DNA of 8,632 nt from Opitutia bacterium (GTDB lineage: Bacteria > Verrucomicrobiota > Verrucomicrobiia > Opitutales > Seribacteraceae): positions 23,990-32,621 of the forward strand of contig NZLE01000022.1 of the NCBI GenBank assembly GCA_002692605.1. The letters are read 5' to 3'. Position 1 is the stretch's first letter. Every line of letters starts with the position of its first letter. This document shows positions 5,422 through 8,632 of the stretch, piece after piece. Position numbers and translations under genes: made by a program. The notes beneath the pieces are model-generated. The model had not been told where the DNA came from and searched no databases. It saw nothing but the letters and a program-made list of their open reading frames with translations.

Positions 5422-7563
5422 TTAGTTGATTTTAATTCTTACCTTCTTGATCTCGCCGTCAAACGCGAAGGACTGCCTGTCCTCTCCAACCGTTCCGCCC
5501 TCATCCCGTCCGACCTGCAAGCCATCGGCGGGCATTTCCTTGACCAAACCAGTCACTTTCCCGCTTCCGAGTTTCCGATCTTCCGAATACAGATTGACCT
5601 CTCCCCTGGAATCCAACTTTGCGGAAAGTCTCCATTCCTTGGCCCCCAGCTTCTCGCTGGCCCTGACTGTCTCGACTTTCCCACCCAAGCGAATGGTGAA
5701 GTGAACCATTCCCTCATGCATGAACAAATTCCAACCATGAGCATCTCCGCCCTGCGCGACGAGAATCCCATCACCCTGCTTTTCAAGGTGGACTTCCACC
5801 TCGAACGCTTTCTTTGCGATCATGGGAGCAACCACCATGGGGAGGTTCGCATCGGATTTTAGGTTGAAGACTTTCTTTTTGCTGAAGTTGCTCTTCTTCC
5901 GGTTCCATGGCCAAGGTTTTGCCTTGGCCTCGATGGCCCACGCTTCCCAACGGTCGGCCATTTCCTTGGTCCGCTGCGGATATTTTTCGGAAAGATCATT
6001 CAGCTCCGAACGGTCCGCATTTAAATCGTACAACTCCCAGGCTCCATTGGCTCCCTTGGCCACCAGTTTCCATTTTCCGATGCGGATCGCCCGGTTCCCC
6101 TCATGTTCCCAAAAGATTGGGTTTTCGCGCCCGAGCCTCTTACCTGAAAATGCGGGTTTCAAGGAGACTCCTTGCATCGGCACGATCTTTTGCCCATTCG
6201 CTACCTTGGGGTACTCCGCTCGGCCCAGATCCACGCAGGTTGCCATTAAATCGATCAGGTGAGCGGGTTGATGCTCAAACTTTCCTCGAAGTTGAGGAGC
6301 GATTCCCTTGGGCCAATGAGCGACCAAAGGCGTTCCGATTCCCCCCTCGTGGACCCAATGCTTGTATTCCCGAAAGGGCGTGTTGCTGACGTTGGCCCAA
6401 GCCCGTCCGTATCCATGATAGGTGTCGGCGCCGCCCGGCATAACCTGGGTGCCTTGCTTCATAACCACCCCCTCGCGGGTTCTCTTGGGGATCATGTCCA
6501 TTTGCAAATCAGTCGCCTTCATGGGCTTGAGAACCTCGGGATCCGAATCCTTGTACTGAATGCCTTCCTTTCGTCCCATGCCCTCGGCGCATCCGCCGTT
6601 ATCGGCAATGAACAGAATCAGGGTATTGTCCATCATCTTTCTTTTTTCCAGGGCTTCAATCACTCGGCCAAGGCCCTGATCCAAGCGGTCGACCATCGCC
6701 GCATACACCTCCATCAGGCGGATTTCCCACTCCTTGTTCCTGGCCTCGCTCCAAGGCTCCGCATCCCTTGGGGAGAGCTTCCACTTCGGGTCGATCAGCC
6801 CCATCTCCAGTTGCCTTTTGTAGCGGGCCGCTCGGATCACTTCCCAACCCTCGTCGTAGCGTCCCTTGTATTTTTCAATATCCTCGGGCAAGGCATGCAT
6901 CGGCCAGTGAGGAGCGGTGTGAGCGATATACAGAAAGAAGGGGTTGTTGCCTTTGTGTTCGTTAATGAACCGGGTCGCGTGATCATTGATCGCATCGGTG
7001 TAGAAGAACTCCTCGGGTTGGTATTCGGGGTCGGCGTAGGGGGAGATCAAGGTATTCTGCCTAGTCAGGGAATTCGGGTCGAAGAAACTGCCCGCTCCGT
7101 GAATCGTACCGTAGAACCGGTCGAAACCCCGTTGCCTCGGCCAATTGTGCTGGGAGGAACCGGGATGAATCTTCGGGGTCACGTGCCATTTCCCGGAAAG
7201 ATAAGTCGAATACTTCGCGGGCTTCAGAACCTCGGCGATAGTTTGCACATCGCTTCCGAGATCGCCCTTGTATCCGGGGAGTCCGGTGTCGTTCATCATA
7301 TGTCCGATTCCCGCCTGATGTGGGTAAGTTCCGGTCAGTAGACTTGCCCGGGTGGGGCAGCATCGTCCGGTATTGTAGAACTGAGTGAATCGCAGACCGT
7401 TCTTGGCCAAACGGTCGAGGTTGGGAGTTTCGATCTCGCTGCCGTAGCATCCGATGTCGGACCAACCCATATCGTCTGCCATCACGATGATGACGTTTGG
7501 TCGGCTTTGACCGTAGGCGGAAGCGCAGAAAAGAAGAGTAAGAAGGAGTGTTGGGGTTTTCAT
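5422..7563 (-). CDS. secreted arylsulfatase-type sulfatase with C-terminal extension
   Basis: The 713-residue product is a type I, formylglycine-dependent sulfatase that should cleave sulfate esters. The frame continues upstream to 7614, but ATG at 7563 is chosen because it begins a signal peptide (MKTPTLLLTLLFCASAYG, cleavage near 18), so the enzyme is exported. Domain order: RPNVIIVMADDMGWSD with metal ligands D30-D31 (21-36), the activation motif C68-C-P-T-R72 followed by ASLLTG, GKWH (124-127), TAPHWPMHALPED with H219 (216-228), FIADNGG with D321-N322 (318-324), K401-H402, and the C-terminal subdomain RAIRIGKWKLV (491-501) followed by ELYDLNADRSELNDLSE. C68 would be converted to formylglycine, which needs a maturase encoded elsewhere. 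Residues about 565-713 are an added, strand-rich segment that could be a concanavalin/LamG-like carbohydrate-binding domain. The substrate cannot be read from sequence, but the uxaC partner suggests a sulfated uronic-acid polysaccharide. Confidence 0.95.
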   Translation of the reverse strand: MKTPTLLLTLLFCASAYGQSRPNVIIVMADDMGWSDIGCYGSEIETPNLDRLAKNGLRFTQFYNTGRCCPTRASLLTGTYPHQAGIGHMMNDTGLPGYKGDLGSDVQTIAEVLKPAKYSTYLSGKWHVTPKIHPGSSQHNWPRQRGFDRFYGTIHGAGSFFDPNSLTRQNTLISPYADPEYQPEEFFYTDAINDHATRFINEHKGNNPFFLYIAHTAPHWPMHALPEDIEKYKGRYDEGWEVIRAARYKRQLEMGLIDPKWKLSPRDAEPWSEARNKEWEIRLMEVYAAMVDRLDQGLGRVIEALEKRKMMDNTLILFIADNGGCAEGMGRKEGIQYKDSDPEVLKPMKATDLQMDMIPKRTREGVVMKQGTQVMPGGADTYHGYGRAWANVSNTPFREYKHWVHEGGIGTPLVAHWPKGIAPQLRGKFEHQPAHLIDLMATCVDLGRAEYPKVANGQKIVPMQGVSLKPAFSGKRLGRENPIFWEHEGNRAIRIGKWKLVAKGANGAWELYDLNADRSELNDLSEKYPQRTKEMADRWEAWAIEAKAKPWPWNRKKSNFSKKKVFNLKSDANLPMVVAPMIAKKAFEVEVHLEKQGDGILVAQGGDAHGWNLFMHEGMVHFTIRLGGKVETVRASEKLGAKEWRLSAKLDSRGEVNLYSEDRKLGSGKVTGLVKEMPADGLQVGRDEGGTVGEDRQSFAFDGEIKKVRIKIN

Positions 7564-7638
7564 GTAATGATCGGGGCAATAGGCTTTTTGCTTGCTCGAA
7601 GGGGTGGAAGTCAATACTTAACAAGGGTTTTGGAGAAC

Positions 7639-7713
7639 GGCGCGGTAGCCAAGTGGTAAGGCCGGGGACTGCAAATCCTCTATTCGCCGGTTCGATTCCG
7701 GCCCGCGCCTCCA
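7639..7713 (+). tRNA. tRNA-Cys (anticodon GCA)
   Basis: The sequence folds by eye into a full cloverleaf. The acceptor stem is GGCGCGG (7639-7645) with CCGCGCC (7703-7709). The D arm contains AAGTGGTAA in its loop. The anticodon stem GGGGA/TCCTC (one G-U pair) closes the loop CTGCAAA, which carries anticodon GCA at 7671-7673. A five-base variable region TATTC follows, then the T arm GCCGG-TTCGATT-CCGGC. The discriminator is T7710, as expected for cysteine tRNAs, and the CCA end (7711-7713) is encoded. It stands alone, divergent from the sulfatase, with no integrase or attachment-site duplicate visible. Confidence 0.98.
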
Positions 7714-7786
7714 TCCCTCACTCTGGCAAATCCGTTCCCAATTCTTCATGCATCATTGGTTGAGAATTCCGCAAGGTTCGGCTTAA

Positions 7787-8632
7787 ATGACTGATATGGA
7801 CTTACAGTTGAAAAATCGCCTGAAGGGAATGGTTCTCGGTCAGTTTCTCGGAGACGCCGCTTCTCTCGGCGTACATTGGATTTACAACACCAAGGATATC
7901 GAAGACGCCCATCCCGAGGGATTGCAGGGCTTCGAAGTGCCTGCGGAAGGACATTATCATGCGGGAAAGTTCGCCGGTGACTTCACCCATTACGGCGATG
8001 CCGCGGGGGTGCTCTTGGATGCGCTTGCCGAGCAAGCGACTTTCGATGCGGCTTCGTTTGGGGGTGCCTTCGTCGAGAAAATGGATCCCGGCAAGGGCTA
8101 CACCGGCTATTTTGATGCAGCGACTCGTGGGACACTGGAAAACTTCAAGAATCATCTCGAGGTTTCGAATGAACCTTATGACTTTCAGGGGGGAGCCGAT
8201 GATGATCAGTTGGCGACCATTTCTTCCCTGGCGGTTCTTGTCGCCTTTTACGTCGCTCGTAACAACGGTTTGCCGGACGATCGTTCGGAAATCTTAAAGC
8301 AGGTGGAAACGCTCACCCGCGTCCGTCAAAACAATGACCGGGCGATAGCCTACTGCAAGACTCACACTCGCTTACTGCTGGAGCTGCTCGCGGGTCGCGA
8401 TATCCATAGCGCGTTCCATCACCTCGAGGAACAACTTGATACGGATTCCACCCTCGACCTTGAAGTGCGTCGTAAGCTCAAGGAAGCCTTTCAACTCAAA
8501 CACAAAAGCACCTTGGAGGCGACGGAACTCCTTGGCCAAAGCTGCCCTCTCATTTGCAGCTTCCCCTCTGCGGTACAGGCAACCGTGAAACACAACGAAG
8601 ACTTTCCAAAAGCCATCCTTGAATCCGCCAAA
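7787..8632 (+). CDS. ADP-ribosylglycohydrolase (DraG/ARH) family-like protein, 3' end missing
   Basis: The frame runs open from ATG 7787 to the window end (282 codons), so the C-terminus is missing. An in-frame TAA immediately before the ATG makes it the earliest start; a second ATG at 7796 is a possible alternative. An AAGG 10 bases before the ATG is a weak ribosome binding site. Visible family features: the N-terminal block RLKGMVLGQFLGDAASLGVHW (11-31) with its GD pair, a second motif FTHYGDAAGVLL (66-77) where classical members have a T-D-D-T type magnesium site, GGADDDQLATIS (135-146), and QSCPLICSFPSAV (251-263), which normally precedes the C-terminal GGD magnesium motif that would lie just beyond the window. 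The family removes ADP-ribose from proteins or related compounds using two magnesium ions. The altered second motif makes the exact activity uncertain. No signal peptide is seen, so it is probably cytoplasmic. No ADP-ribosyltransferase partner is in view. Confidence 0.78.
   Translation, partial: MTDMDLQLKNRLKGMVLGQFLGDAASLGVHWIYNTKDIEDAHPEGLQGFEVPAEGHYHAGKFAGDFTHYGDAAGVLLDALAEQATFDAASFGGAFVEKMDPGKGYTGYFDAATRGTLENFKNHLEVSNEPYDFQGGADDDQLATISSLAVLVAFYVARNNGLPDDRSEILKQVETLTRVRQNNDRAIAYCKTHTRLLLELLAGRDIHSAFHHLEEQLDTDSTLDLEVRRKLKEAFQLKHKSTLEATELLGQSCPLICSFPSAVQATVKHNEDFPKAILESAK

Noticed and set aside
6259..7341. Long plus-strand open frame of 360 codons opposite the sulfatase
   Set aside because: Antisense shadow of a well-recognised gene; no recognisable domain and codon choice is dictated by the sulfatase frame.
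7588..7618. Promoter for tRNA-Cys: TTGCTT or TTGCTC with AATACT
   Set aside because: Spacers are 19 or 15 bases and the hexamers are poor matches; plausible position but not convincing. The same bases hold TTGACT on the minus strand without a good -10 for the sulfatase.
7639..7713. tRNA-Cys as an integration site for a mobile island
   Set aside because: No integrase, no duplicated tRNA 3' end and no change of character in the flanking sequence are visible.
7061..7714. 217-residue minus-strand open frame overlapping the tRNA and the sulfatase start
   Set aside because: It runs through the tRNA and is a shifted frame of the sulfatase gene, whose N-terminal motifs and signal peptide are clear in the true frame.
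7738..7775. Inverted repeats CCAAT/ATTGG and AATTCT/AGAATT between tRNA-Cys and the downstream gene
   Set aside because: Stems are only 5-6 bp, compete with each other and have no following T-tract, so they do not make a credible terminator or operator.

Overview
The window looks like ordinary chromosomal sequence from a Gram-negative bacterium, most likely a marine or polysaccharide-degrading member of the PVC group (Verrucomicrobia or a relative). That placement is inferred from gene content: an exported arylsulfatase-type enzyme with an appended C-terminal domain next to a uronate isomerase, an exported EF-hand protein, a dihydroorotase of the 'DDQVHFREPG' type that I recall from Bacteroidetes, and starts that lack Shine-Dalgarno sequences. 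No 16S or other decisive marker is present. No mobile element, CRISPR array or phage gene is visible, and no stretch over 300 bases lacks a gene.

Layout. (1) 1-666, plus: the 3' part of menB (menaquinone synthesis), cut by the window edge. (2) 686-3299, minus: proA (proline synthesis) followed after 13 bases by a dihydroorotase gene (pyrC, pyrimidine synthesis). This pair converges on menB with only 19 bases between the stop codons. (3) 3359-3400: a strong intrinsic terminator reading on the minus strand. It separates proA from the genes upstream. (4) 3416-7563, minus: a secreted sulfatase, a uronate isomerase (uxaC, 7 bases downstream) and, after 79 bases, a small secreted triple EF-hand protein ending just before the terminator. 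These three may form one transcript. (5) 7639-7713, plus: tRNA-Cys(GCA), divergent from the sulfatase. (6) 7787-8632, plus: the first 282 codons of an ADP-ribosylglycohydrolase-like protein, cut by the window end.

How the genes may work together. The sulfatase and uronate isomerase fit one catabolic route: sulfate is removed from a uronic-acid-containing polysaccharide outside the cytoplasm, and the released uronate is then isomerised inside the cell. The EF-hand protein may belong to the same envelope-associated calcium-dependent setting, but that is only inference from position. proA, pyrC and menB are housekeeping biosynthetic genes. I found no convincing evidence of an undescribed system. 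The points most worth checking are the sulfatase-uxaC pairing, the substituted metal-binding histidine in the dihydroorotase, the divergent active-site motif of the ADP-ribosylglycohydrolase homologue, and the repeat-built EF-hand gene.
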